Of a stretch of 64,000 nt of DNA, positions 40,117 through 51,640 are shown piece by piece. A program made the translations under genes and the position numbers. This DNA comes from Dreissena polymorpha (taxonomy: Eukaryota; Mollusca; Bivalvia; Myida; Dreissenidae), in NCBI RefSeq assembly GCF_020536995.1, contig NC_068355.1, forward strand, positions 127,623,472 to 127,687,471. The letters are read 5' to 3'. How positions within the stretch are numbered: the stretch's first letter is position 1; each line of letters begins with the position of its first letter. The notes beneath the pieces are model-generated. The model did not search any database and was not told where the DNA came from. It saw nothing but the letters and a program-made list of their open reading frames with translations.

Positions 40117-40571
40117 TTGGTCGCGTGTATGTTCATTTTTATTTTGATTGTACTCGTATAAAGCTCTTGTACATTGATATTGTTTGTTTTTACACTCTTC
40201 GTTAAACCATTTTTTCTTATTTCTATCAGAGTCTATAAATCCTTTATTTTCAGGTTTAACAATGTGCTTGAAATATTTTTCTCCTTTGAATTTAAATAGT
40301 TCAAAAATTCGCTAACTAGAATATCAGGATCAGAGTTTGAATCGATTTGCGATAAAAGCGTGTGTTCTTGATTTTGGACATCGCACGTTACATCTCGTAC
40401 AAAGTCACATTTGTTCCCTGGTTTCCATTTAAAATAAACAATAGGATAAGTTTTACTTGCTGAAACCGTGTAATTCGTGCGGAGATCAAATGTTAAAGGC
40501 GCATGATTAGAGAATTTAGTAAAATCGTTAACGGTAAAGTTTACAATATCATTGAAATTGGATCGCGCAGT

Positions 40572-41288
40572 TTATACATAATCCACTAGGCTTTCACCAT
40601 TATGTGTATAGCACGTTATCTTACCTTTGTTATGGTCGTTATATAACCGCCTATTCACTATACGAATATTAGTAGCTTTGCACATATCTAATAGGTAGTC
40701 TCCGAATCGGTTCGTTACCAAGTCACTATTTGATCGTGGGATTAGGGTTTCAATATCTATGTCAGAAACAAAATCAATATCGTTCATATATCTATCATTT
40801 TCAATATAATCTGGTTTATTTCCCGTTCGCGAGTTTGTTTCTCCGGTGAGAATTACTTTTCCTTTGGATTGATAAAAATTTACATCAAGTTCAATACATT
40901 GAAAAATATCATAAGAATACAAAGAATGAGCAGGGGAATTTTCAGGTGCAATATATACAACACAAAGATATACATCAGATTCAATATTAAAAAATAACTT
41001 ATCTAGTTTAAGCCAAACAATACAATCAATATCATTATTAACTAATGTGACACCTTTTCGAATACATGTAGAGTCTTTAATATAAATTACAATTCCACCA
41101 CTCAAGCGTTTTGCTCTTCGGTGTTGCAAACGTCTGTATGAGTTAATAGGTTTACTGTATCCTTTTAGATCTATGGAAGAGTCTTTATGTGTCCAAGTTT
41201 CAGTGAGACAAATAATATCATGACAATTAAGAAAAGATGAAAACTTACTATCAGAGCATTTAAGTGCTGTTAGTCCCTCCACATTCAA
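40572..41288 (-). CDS. LINE APE-type endonuclease domain
   Basis: Landmarks of exonuclease-endonuclease-phosphatase family LINE nucleases: NVEGL start, ICLTETW with the metal-binding Glu, SGGIVIYIKD, VYIAPE, GETNSRTGNKPDY (the GDFNARTG motif, with Glu in place of the usual Asp), RIVNRR. It ends at a stop before the final SDH motif; SNHAPLTF occurs just downstream in a continuing frame. Confidence 0.8.
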   Translation of the reverse strand: MNVEGLTALKCSDSKFSSFLNCHDIICLTETWTHKDSSIDLKGYSKPINSYRRLQHRRAKRLSGGIVIYIKDSTCIRKGVTLVNNDIDCIVWLKLDKLFFNIESDVYLCVVYIAPENSPAHSLYSYDIFQCIELDVNFYQSKGKVILTGETNSRTGNKPDYIENDRYMNDIDFVSDIDIETLIPRSNSDLVTNRFGDYLLDMCKATNIRIVNRRLYNDHNKGKITCYTHNGESLVDYV

Positions 41289-41321
41289 TGTAACAAATTT
41301 TATGACATTCTCACAAACGTC

Positions 41322-42122
41322 CTATTCCTTATACAGTTGTTTGTTTATGTACAGCTTGTCGATTTTGAGGTATGCCTCCTTTCCCTCGGATCTCGCGTTT
41401 CGCATGATGGGTATGAGTCTTCGTCGGACCTCCATCACTTCCCGTGGGTACTGCTCAGATATTCCGAATGAGGTACCTTTAAGTTGTTTCGCCTCCTTGC
41501 GGACCCTCTCCTTATCCGGGTAACATGCGAATTTCGCTACAATAAGACGCACTTTATTCGGTTGATATCGACCTATACGATGTGCCCAGTGTAACTTTAT
41601 TTCGGATTGGGCGTTTTGCACGTGCAGCCTTTTTTCAATGAATTCAATGATTTTTTTGTCGCATTGTTCGTCATTTTCCTCCGGTATCTGGAAAACTAAA
41701 AAAAGTTCACGCATACTCCGGCACTTGAAGTCCGTTATTTCAGCCTGAATTGTATGTTCTATCAGGATCGCCGAATCCTCGCGATTTTGCAAACTGCACG
41801 TGGATTTAAGAGTTGAGTCAAATTCACTCTGTTTTTTTGTTAAATTCTCAATCATATTCCCGCTGAAATCACATGATTTTTCTAACTCCTTTATTCGGGT
41901 CTCAAAATTATTCATCTTTTGCTCAATTTTGTCAATTCTTGAGACTATGCCCGACACTGTTTGTTGTATTTGGTCCAGTTGCGATAGTTTTTTGTCCACA
42001 GAATTCAACATTTCCAAGATTGATGACAAAATGTCCGAGCTTGGCAGCGGTGATGGCGATGTCGGAGGTATAAACCCATGTCCATAGAAATTGGGCGTAT
42101 TCATCATGTATGAATAAGGCAT
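41322..42122 (-). CDS. LINE ORF1 protein (coiled coil plus RRM/CTD-like)
   Basis: A Pro/Ser-rich N-terminus is followed by a heptad-like coiled coil (LDQIQQTVSGIVSRIDKIEQ, KMNNFETRIKELEKS) and an RNA-binding core of the L1-ORF1 kind: LFLVFQIPEENDEQCDKKI, HWAHRIGRYQPNKVRLIVAK, KQLKGTSFGISEQYPREV. The upstream basic start (MTRKRKHSN, KPNTNKRNKGKK) lies in another frame at 42313-42104. Confidence 0.8.
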   Translation of the reverse strand: MPYSYMMNTPNFYGHGFIPPTSPSPLPSSDILSSILEMLNSVDKKLSQLDQIQQTVSGIVSRIDKIEQKMNNFETRIKELEKSCDFSGNMIENLTKKQSEFDSTLKSTCSLQNREDSAILIEHTIQAEITDFKCRSMRELFLVFQIPEENDEQCDKKIIEFIEKRLHVQNAQSEIKLHWAHRIGRYQPNKVRLIVAKFACYPDKERVRKEAKQLKGTSFGISEQYPREVMEVRRRLIPIMRNARSEGKEAYLKIDKLYINKQLYKE

Positions 42123-42319
42123 CTGCGTAAGCTGTGGGCTGCCATAGAACTGACTTGACTGGCTCGCTGTGAATGACCGTTTAGATTCGTCAATGGCGAT
42201 GCTTGGGCGTTTTGCGCCATTTTTTTCCCTTTGTTGCGTTTGTTCGTGTTTGGTTTTGAACTCGATTGACCGTTATCCGGCAAATCGTTAGAGTGTTTGC
42301 GTTTCCTGGTCATAAATAA

Positions 42320-43030
42320 TCATCCAATTGTTCACTAAAAACACATTTTATTCACGATCACACGTTAAATTCCATGAACTTTCATCGAACTTCATATAAG
42401 AGGGATAATTGATTCATAAATTTTATAAGTACAAACAATAGGCTAACTTACAATGGCGTAATTTAATGAAATGAATATGTGAAAAACACACCCGGTTAAA
42501 TTGTAAATGTAGTTGAGCTGTATTATCGAGTTTGCAACAAAGATGTAGAGAATTTCATCGTGTTTACAATACCAAAGGCAGTAATCTACAAGTCTTTATA
42601 TAACAGCTAAAATGGTTTCTAGAAGCTGAAAGCGTCCTTTGTCCAAACAAACATAACACTAAATTCACACAAAGCATTTCGACGGTAATGGAATGGAAAT
42701 CAAATCATCCATCGGCTCCGCTTTGACAATACTAAATGTGCTTCTATGCATTTAATAAATGCCGTTGGAATTTACCGTTGTCATGAACTCCTTTCTTGAC
42801 AACAGAATGCTGCATTATGATATGTGATATTATATGCCTTTGTATCTTTAAATGAAATGAAAATAAAAGGCTATAGAGTATAATATTTTATTCTAGTACC
42901 AGTTTGTGCAAGCAAACATACACAACTGGTTGGCTTCAAAGACATTTTTGTCCAGTGAGAGCGCTGTATACTGGTCACTGGTAAAAAATTAAGAAGTCAT
43001 TGAATATAGCTAACAAAGAAACCCCAGTCT
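42320..43030. other. AT-rich stretch between LINE and LTR-element fossil
   Basis: Probable 5' untranslated DNA of the LINE at its left end. Nothing else recognised. Confidence 0.4.
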
Positions 43031-43039
43031 CGGATATAA

Positions 43040-44350
43040 TTAAAATTTAAACATTTTTTTTTCAATCCCTGAGGTATGAATTGAAACTTCAATATACCCT
43101 TTATTTGGTAGTACATTACCATCAGCACATTCAATTTTGACTAATTCATGTAAAGGTTTCAATATATGTTTTGACAAATGTTCATTATAAAAATTCTCTG
43201 AACATGTGGATACACAAGATCTAGTATCCAATAAAGCAGTGGTTGTTACATTTTTAACATGAATTTACACTTCACAAGAGTCACCAACTAAATTTGGGTC
43301 GTGTGTCTTTGTGCCAGAATGTAGACCCGCACATGCAGTACTTATCCGTTTAAATGTGGACATTCTCTTGCAAAGTGTCCAGACTCGGAACAATTTAAAC
43401 AAGTAAAATCTTTTGGTCTAAACATGTTTGATGCCACTGGGCGTCTAGGTTGATAAGACTGATCTCCCCGTCCCTGTCCTCTAAATGGTCTGGTACGACT
43501 TACTCCTCGTGAAAATGTACCTCTATTGTGTCTAGGGCCTCTATAAGAACCTCTAGAAACATAAGAATTTTGAAATTGAGAATTGTTTGACTCCTTTTCG
43601 TTCTCTAACTTTTCAATCCTATCGTTTAATTTTTTTAACAACGATTTCACTTCTCCAATTTCACTTTTACTATCATTTTGATTCATTGCGCTACAATGCG
43701 CTTTTGATTCTTCAGGTATTTTATAATCCTGTTCTATCTTTTTCACTTCCACTTTGAACAAGTCGTAATCGTGAACGGATTCAAATTTAAAAGAAGCAGC
43801 ATGCTTTAACTCTTTGTGAAGACCTTGATAAAAAACATTTTTTAACAAAGATTCCTGTCTCCTATCAATTGCATCAAGTTTTACCGCTTGAGAGAAAATA
43901 TCTTCAATACGTGTAGCATATTTTGATACTGTTTCATTTTTCTCCTGCTGGCATGCGCAATATAGATTCAGCAGTGCCAATTGCACCAAAAGTACATTGA
44001 AATTTCTCCAAAATGTCTGTGACGGAGGCTGAGAAACCAAGTCTTCGCAGGATATCTGCTGCTTCGCCTCTACAAGATCTGCGAATGCCAAGCAGTATAC
44101 TTTCCTGGCTATATGACCTTTCTTGAAGTAAACATTTAACTTCATATTTCCAAGTAGTGTATGACACTTCACCCTTACCTGGTTCAACATAAAATAGTGA
44201 AATTCTGGGAAACTTCGTAGTATTTTCTACTTTTTCATCACCTTGCTTAGACAATGTCTCAAGTTCTTGTTTTCTTAATAATCCTTTCAATTCACGTTCA
44301 TTTGTAATATGCATTTCTTTCATTGCATCTAATTATGCGTGTTCTGTTTC
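43040..44350 (-). mobile_element. LTR-retrotransposon fossil: Gag and protease fragment (Ty3-like)
   Basis: Two parts are visible on the minus strand: a Gag-like region (about 43340-44320) ending in an arginine/glycine-rich segment and one CCHC zinc knuckle (CLNCSESGHFARECP), and, after it, a fragment of a retroviral-type aspartic protease. No reverse transcriptase or integrase lies next to it, and I could not identify flanking LTRs. The copy is broken, with at least two breaks in addition to the missing pol, and looks old. Ty3/mdg4-type is the likely family, from the general Gag appearance. Confidence 0.7.
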
Positions 44351-46580
44351 AGAAATGTCTGCCATTGTTGAATGTTCAACCAATGGACACAAAAATTTTA
44401 CTTCACTTTAAAATATTTAATTTAAAATTTTACTTTCAATAGTGGACTTTAACAACACAAACTATTTTACAACTAATAGTCACTTATTACTATCATACAA
44501 GTAACAAATTCTATGTTAAATGTGTGGTAACTTTGTAATGGGCCCACTACACTATCAGTAATTAATATACAATTTACTACATAATTGTACACTAAACTAT
44601 TTACGCAATACACAACATCATCAATAGCATACACTAAGTCCACTTTCAATCATTTTCTGTTGATTGAAATATTATTGCAATTGTAATTCACGTCTTTATT
44701 TCAGATATATTTTTCAATAATCTGTTACTGTTGTTCTTCTTTTCAAAGAATTTATTTTCACACTCAATTCAATTTTCCTTTCTTCAATTAATCAAGATAC
44801 TTCACCAATCTCAATGCTTATTCAATATTTGAACTCAAACAATGTATACAATAATACATCATACATGTACACAATTATCAGGCAGACACATGGTATATAC
44901 CAATCACAATTCCAAAGATCAAAACACTTTGAATATTGACACACTCAAAATTATATCACAAATAATAAGAACATCACACTAGTCCACTTCACAACCATCA
45001 CAAGACTCAATTTAGAGTTTCTAGACAAAAAAAATCTTCCTTCAAAGACAGAGTATTCAACTTCAAATGACTTCAAATAGTCCATTAACTTACCTTCTAT
45101 CAACAAATTTCTGTGTATATTGCATTGTAATTATTTTTTAATTTCAAATGATACCTATATAACAAGATTTCAAATAATACCCCGGAAAATTATCTCAGAG
45201 AAATAATGTGTAATAAATCACATCAATAATATGTAAAGTTTTTATGACTGAACTTGAAATGAAATATCGCAATTGCATATTACTTGCTTTTCAAATTGTT
45301 GAGTGACAAATATAATGGTAAAGCACTAACAACGGAATATCTCATTGAATATGAATTGTAGTTTGAATTGCGTCACATGACCCTACCTAATTGTTTGGTC
45401 GTCTTTGTCCTAAACAAATAAGGCATTGATTGAACAAGTCACATGAGACTAGTTATCGATATGCTTCAATTAAATAAAGGATTTTAACAATCCGTTGGTT
45501 TCATTGAATAACATTCAGTGCATTGGTATTATGCTGCCAAAGTTCACTACTTTAAACCGTCTGTTGGTATCTTTCGACAGCGTTTTTTTTTGCCAGAGCT
45601 AATGCTTGGCTGATCACACAATAGAAGGACTGGTATCAGTATTACAACAACCAAATATTGTGATTCTTTACCGCAAAAGATCTGTGTGCATTAGGTAGCA
45701 GACCACAGTAGACACACACTCTCTCGGAGCCGCAGACGCCTTCTTGATCTCCACCACGCTCAATTCAGAAAACAACGAACCTGCAATCATAAAAACACAT
45801 TCACTGCACACAAGTAGTCTGAAACTTACATTTAAGATAAAAAAGAGCATATGGAACCTGTACAGGTGATACTAATGACAAAAATGAAAGAATGACAAGG
45901 CTGCAAAAAGGGGCTTCAAAATCAACATTTTACAATGTACGAAAGTGGCTGGGGACGAATGAAACGTAATGATAGCCTGCTTTTGGAATGATATTTTTAC
46001 ACGCAAAACATAGCACAACCCATCAAACCATGAATAAATACCAGGTATCCAGGTGGTTTTCGCGCAATAATTCACAGCGTGACCCTACTAGCGATTCCAG
46101 CTTAAAAAGAACCCACAATACAATATGCCTACCGCAGTTGCCCTTCCTGAGTAACAAAGAACACAACAACAACAAGAGGTCATGACCCCACAGTTTCGCA
46201 TTTGAAAATGGTCATATTCTTAGGATTTAATGCAATTTGGGGGTACAATAAGACCTATTACCCTCAAATTTGACATTGAAACCAACCCTTTCCCAATATT
46301 TCACTTTTTGACCGGGGCCAATTCGCATATTTCTGCTTCCTACCGTGTACTGCTACCTTACTGTAAGGCAATCTCGGATGACGTGTCATTGTATCTGTTA
46401 AACGAGAATTATCAACATTCAATGCACCGTATTGACAACAGTCTGCTTTTGGCAGACACGATAAGCTGGGGTCATTTCATTCTTCGAAAATATGCATTAT
46501 CTCAAGTTTCAATAGGTATTTCATAATATAATTGTACATTTATTTCCATTTTAATAACGCCACGTTTCAATCACGCGTAC
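44351..46580. other. AT-rich stretch, no supported gene
   Basis: A minus-strand open segment at about 45668-45782 follows an acceptor-like TTATGATTGCAG (GSLFSELSVVEIKKASAAP and so on to a stop), but I cannot link it to any other exon. The rest is low-complexity AT-rich DNA. Confidence 0.35.
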
Positions 46581-46957
46581 TGGTCAGCGAGTATTTGTCG
46601 GACAGCAGTATTTATCGGACGTTCTATTTATTTCGTGTATTTTAATCCTTTAGCACAATTTTCTACGTCACATACTTACGCGCGATTGTTTTCTCAATGT
46701 TGACACCAGGGTCCGGTTTAATGAGAGCGACCATTGTCGGGCGACTTTGGTTGTACCAGCGAATAATCGTCGTGCGACGATAGCCGTGTTTAATGGAGAG
46801 CGACGGTCGTCAATCGACCGCGCGTTGTTCGACATATTGTCGAGCGACCGCAGTCTACCCCTCACACCACGACTGCTCGTCGCTTGACGCTTTGTCGGCA
46901 TTCAAAACCCGTGCAAAATGAACGCGGATAGTTTCGAGTTTGATCATGGTGGCCTCC

Positions 46958-47160
46958 ATGCGACTTGTTCGTCGAATGCGAAGACATTTTCGAAGAGAGC
47001 GAGTTTTTAGAGATAGGTTGAATCCATTAGACATGTACAATGATGATGAACTTTTCCGTCGATTTCGCTTACCAAGGAGAGAGCTATTGGGGCTCATAGA
47101 CACCTTTGCTGTAGATCTAGAATACGTTTCCGAAATGTATACAATATTGTATCATCAATA
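46958..47160 (+). CDS. HARBI1-like transposase N-terminal fragment
   Basis: Encodes MRLVRRMRRHFRRERVFRDR, then LNPLDMYNDDELFRRFRLPR and RELLGLIDTFAVDLE, the usual start of PIF/Harbinger nucleases (RDRxNPLDxxxDxEL...RF motif). The family is normally about 350 residues; here similarity stops after about 65 residues and the catalytic DDE residues are missing. Confidence 0.7.
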
Positions 47161-47584
47161 TGCGTATTTTCCATCCAATACACGGATGTCTCGAGCAAGG
47201 GAAAGTAATACATATACAGTAGTTTAGAAGAAATGCACTTAATTGATTTACCTTAATAACAATGGGATAAATATGTTTTATGATGCTAAACGTCGCGTCA
47301 TTTATTTTTCTCCCGGCTTATAAAGAGTAGTATTAATACAAGAGAGGAGTGCAAACTGTACACTGAAAGTTAAAGGTTAGTTCCACAGGAAGGCAATGCG
47401 TAAATAATCCCGGGTTTATGTGCACAAATATCATTCAATAAACTGCGCATTAAGGGCAACTTTCTTTGGAACTTATCTTGGCCTATAATTCGCAAATTGT
47501 ACACGTACGTTGAGATGAATTCAGTTGAAGGCACTGATTTTACATTCAACGTGTCCCGTTGACGCATTACTCTACATATGGTCC

Positions 47585-47832
47585 GTGCTCTGTAAAAAGG
47601 GGGTTTAATCAATGTGCGTAAAGTAGCGTCCACTATTAGCCTGTGTAGTCCGCACAGGCTAATCAGGGACGACACTGTGTGCCTAAAATAGACCTTTGTT
47701 AAGGAGGCACTTTCTTTAAACGAACAATATCATAAAATCGGAAAATATCGTCCCTATTTAGCCTGTGCGGACTGCATAGGCTAATCTGGGACGACAGTTT
47801 ACGCACATGCATTTAACCCACTTTTGACAGAG
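47585..47832. repeat. Two partial copies of the CCTGTGCGGAC palindromic repeat
   Basis: GTAGTCCGCACAGGCTAATC (about 47645) and GCCTGTGCGGACTGCATAGG (about 47761) with GGGACGACA and TTTACGCACATGCATTTAAC flanks. It lies inside the Harbinger-like element. Confidence 0.75.
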
Positions 47833-50261
47833 TACGACTCATATATATGCTGAACTATATGGAATGACAACATACATGTCTATTGATAGCATTCTTTTAA
47901 AATTGTAAAAATACACCATGTTATAAAAAACGGCAATACTTATACCATACGCACAAATGATTTATACATGCAGTAAAGTGTAAAGTAAAATGGTGTCGAT
48001 ACTTAGTTACATGTGCACAACTTTAATGTTACTCCACCAATAGCTTCATCACTTCGTGTTTATATATAAGAAACAGTACCAATTTAATTTTGCAATAACA
48101 ATATTGAATGAGTCATATAACCTACATCAATATTAAATAATGAATAATGGCTTTTAGAAGAAAGAATTTGTGGTTACAACGAATAAAGGGAAAAAACAGA
48201 AACAAATATCAACAAATAAAGGATAGGTATTTTCCTTCATGAATCATTACGTCATTTTTGTAGGTTAAGAAATAAAATGATATATTGATAAAGACATCAA
48301 TAATAAAATGAAATCACAAAAATAATGCTACAAAACACTCAGATTACTAGATCAGTTTCGAGCCATCAATAACCAGACTAATATCTTAAATACAGACAAG
48401 ATAAGTGTAAATAAACGTTTTTGTAATACTGACAGATGCATCAAATATTTATTTGATTAATCTCCTAGTACCGACAATACGAATTCATGACGTGTTTTTT
48501 TTTTCAGATCAGATGTGAAATATATCCTGTATAAAAATACCGTTTACTTTAGACAAAACAGCATGGTATCAATAAAGCAAATCTCAGATATGTTGACAGT
48601 ATTATAAAATATGCAGGAACGAACTCCCCGAAATACAATTTTCTCGGCACCATGTACCTAGATTTATTTAGAAGAGTCCCATACATATTATTCGAGTACG
48701 TGTATCAAGTTGAAGTGAAATTTACAATGGAATATAAATAATTAACAAAACGATCATTGCAGATAAAGTGTCATAAGTTCAATCCTATAAAAGTGAAATA
48801 TCAACCTTATTTAGATAGATTCTCATTAATATGAATTTTGCAGACGATAATGCAATGTATCACACCTTTAAGTGCAATAATTATTGGGCAGATTTAAAAG
48901 CCAGATATAAAAGAACGTTTTAACAAAAATGTCTCAGAGGTATGTCCATAATTATTAGTGAATTCCAGAGCTGATTGCAAACCCGTTATTTGGTTTTAAA
49001 GACTTTCGTAGACATTCAGACTCCACAATGCAGTTTTTGCACGCGTTTTCCTCGATCTACGAGCATTATTCATTCGATCCTTCCTTCCGCCCGATTTGTC
49101 GAGCGCACCAATTCATATTGGTATATGGTGAATATTCATATAAATGTACGGTCTTTAGTACCAACATCTTGAAACTGCGTTGGCAAGTATGTTTGAGGTT
49201 CTGCAATTTTGACACGCGAAAGGACATTGTCCAGAGACGCGTGAACCATAGTAGTAGAATTTATTTCATTGCGTCAGATTTTGTATTTGAACTTTGAACA
49301 CTTAATGAATATTATTACCAACACACCTTAAACGAAGACTCCGCAAGCGAATTCTGTTTAAACAAATTATATCATATTATTTTAACAAATTTAAGATTTA
49401 CTTTCCGTGATATGAGTTTTCGCACAATAAATAAAAATATGTTGATGGCGGAAGTGATAATTTTCTAAAAATAGCGACTACAACGACCGCAGTCGAATGA
49501 CCACACAGTCATGCGACCACAGTCGCGGCAAATTTCTCCGTGAACGCGACAATTTGTCAGTTGGCAGCCGACAACCGTCGGTCGACCGCACAGTCGCGCG
49601 ACTACAGTCGTGTTTTGTAGTTTTTTATTAAACCGGACCCAGAAATTCGTTGAAAGGCAAGTATTGTAGTTAAATAATTGTAATGTTTACAAATTTTGTC
49701 GCAATGAAATGTGACCTCCGCGCGGGGGATATTAATAGTACGCGCATGCGCAAAATAATTCACTCAATAAGGCCCGACCTGTGTTCTTGACATTTTCGGT
49801 CGTCTGCTACAATACACCATATCTCCATTGTTTTTTCTTAAACCCTCATATTTAACACGTAACTGATGTAGTCAACAGCAACAAACTATTTCAATTATTG
49901 ATTTGTTTACATTAAAAACTCGACACACTTTTTTATAAACAGATATCGGATTTGCTTGCAAAATGTCTATAGTTAACGCTTTGATTAAAGGGAAACAAAT
50001 CTTATTGAAGACTATATACATTCACTGCTGGGATTTTCGCCCTTGATGAGTTTGTAATAGCTGTGTTTCGTAATATTGAATAGTCATTTCTATGTTAATG
50101 TTTGCATGGTTATTTTACGAATAAACCCCACATTTGATACACAAATATTAGTTTAGGAATGCTAGCATTTATTAAACGGCTTAAAAAGGATAATGGTATA
50201 TTTAAGTGTCTGTTTTACAATTGGACTGTAATGCAAAAATGGATTGGATTGCAGAAAACAA

Positions 50262-51421
50262 ATGCAATCAAGGGAAAAGACACAGATGCAGCGTGCCGTC
50301 TCTGCTGTTAGGCAGCACAAAATGAAAATTAGGGTCGCTGCACGGGAATTCAATGTTCCACGTAGTACATTATCAGATCATGTACATGGGCGTGTTGGCG
50401 AGACACGCACAGGTCCAGTGAGCCTAGTAAACGAAGACGAAGAGGGGGCTCTTGTGAGTTATCTTTTATACATGGCGGATCATGGTTTCCCTATGACACG
50501 AAACAGAACCCGTGTTTATATTCGGGAAATCATTAAGCAAGGAGGTTGGTTCGATCATTTATGTTTACAATTTAAAAGTCTGTAATCTTATTACGAATAC
50601 TGTGCATGTAATTGAAATGTTTTACCCTTGACTGTTTCATTTACCCCGGACACGTATATTCCTTAATAATTATACGTCTTCATAACACGGTCCCGCCCCT
50701 ACATCACAGTTATTGTTGTATTATATGATATTATGTACATTTACTTTCGAACTAATGTACAGGTAGGACATATCCGTATAAGGTGTCAGAGAATGGGCCG
50801 TCAGACGAATGGTTCCGAAAATTGTTTGCGCGCCACCCGGAACTTCAGGAACGGACGCCCGAGAGTTTGGATCCGGCACGTTCCTCAATGTCGAGGGAGG
50901 ATGTCACATACCCATTCTTTGACTTTCTGGACAAAACCCTCACACAGTATGGTGTAAAAGATAAACCGTCACAAGTAAGTTGTTTTATATCGTAAACGGG
51001 TCTATATCAACTGACATCAATATGGAATACTTATATGAATTAAGTGAAAATATAAGTTAGTTTTTTTAAGGTTTTATTTTCATTATAAGTCTTGTTTATG
51101 TCATTTATACAATTATTTAACTTTAAGAAACATCGGAATTCAATTAAAAACGAAAATAAACCTATTTACTTACTGATAAAATGCTTAGTGCATTCAAATC
51201 GTAAATTTCATTGTTTACACACTTACTTATACGTAATTAAGATATTCAACTGTGACGAGACCGGTTGGTCGGGAAAAGGAAAAGCAAAAGAGAAAGTTAT
51301 TACTGGAAAAAGGGAGCACACCATCAGCCGGAAAGTTATGGGCGGTGGAGGAAACCATATAACCGCGCACCTTTGCGTTTGTGCAGATGGACGGTTTCTC
51401 CCTACAATGATTATTTTCAAG
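50262..51421 (+). CDS. pogo/Tigger-like transposase, three spliced exons, C-terminally truncated
   Basis: Exon 1 50262-50544 encodes a psq-type helix-turn-helix (IRVAAREFNVPRSTLSDHV) and MADHGFPMTR. Exon 2 50763-50974 encodes the CENP-B-type second half (GPSDEWFRKLFARHPELQER, TPESLDPARS). Exon 3 51242-51421 starts the DDE_1 domain (IFNCDETGWSGKGK, with its first catalytic Asp, and NHITAHLCVCADGRFLP). Both introns are GT-AG and keep phase across the junctions (phase 1, then phase 0). A further donor (CAAG|GTAATT) follows 51421, but no later exon with the remaining Asp residues is found before the right terminal repeat. Confidence 0.75.
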
Positions 51422-51523
51422 GTAATTGTATTCTGTACAAATGCAATGAATTGTTTAAGCACTTAAATAGTATTCAAGCTTAAACGCTTACAGACTATGA
51501 AATTGTAATAGAATATTTGAGCC

Positions 51524-51640
51524 TTGTTCTGAGAAAACTGGTCTTAACGCATGTGCGTAAAGTGTCATCCCAGATTAGCCTGTGCAGTCCGCCTAAACTT
51601 GATTTTCGGTAAGGAGGGACTTCCTTGAAACTAAAATATT
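51524..51640. repeat. CCTGTGCGGAC palindromic repeat, copy
   Basis: GGTCTTAACGCATGTGCGTA, AAGTGTCATCCCAGATTAGC and CTGTGCAGTCCGCC, then GGAGGGACTTCCTTGAAAC. It lies inside the pogo-like element. Confidence 0.75.

Larger units (their letters stand above)
37985..42313 (-). mobile_element. Near full-length but broken non-LTR retrotransposon with ORF1, endonuclease and RT
   Basis: Minus strand, in order: an ORF1 (42313-41322), an APE-type endonuclease (41288-40572), a linker (40570-40120), RT (40116 to about 38900) and a C-terminal region to about 37985 with a knuckle-like KCVLCNLNDIEDEYHFVL. RT block LFGDDAALFSETQEG shows a GDD in place of the usual ADD. Frames change or stop at about 42110, 40572, 39640 and several places between 39300 and 38100. 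ORF1 resembles the L1-ORF1/Transposase_22 type; the clade is not resolved. Confidence 0.85.
46710..49639 (+). mobile_element. PIF/Harbinger-like DNA transposon nested in the pogo-like element
   Basis: Terminal inverted repeats GGTCCGGTTTAAT (46710) and ATTAAACCGGACC (to 49639), flanked by a 3-bp CAG direct repeat (46707-46709 and 49640-49642). CWG or TWA duplications are characteristic of PIF/Harbinger. Both subterminal regions (46.72-46.89 and 49.47-49.62 kb) are unusually GC-rich and packed with CGACnnnnGTCG-type motifs. Inside is a HARBI1-like N-terminal fragment at 46958-47160. The DDE part is not seen, so this copy is non-autonomous. Confidence 0.8.

Noticed and set aside
45668-45782. 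Minus-strand exon (GSLFSELSVVEIKKASAAP and so on) after an acceptor-like site
   Set aside because: No partner exon, no recognised domain, and only about 37 residues. Could be real, but unsupported.
46230-46526. 98-residue plus-strand open frame
   Set aside because: Composition is unremarkable, there are no splice or domain signals, and it sits in repeat-rich DNA.
48975-49297. Open frames inside the Harbinger-like element as the missing catalytic exon
   Set aside because: No DDE-type motifs (no recognisable Asp/Glu blocks). They do not continue the 46958-47160 fragment.
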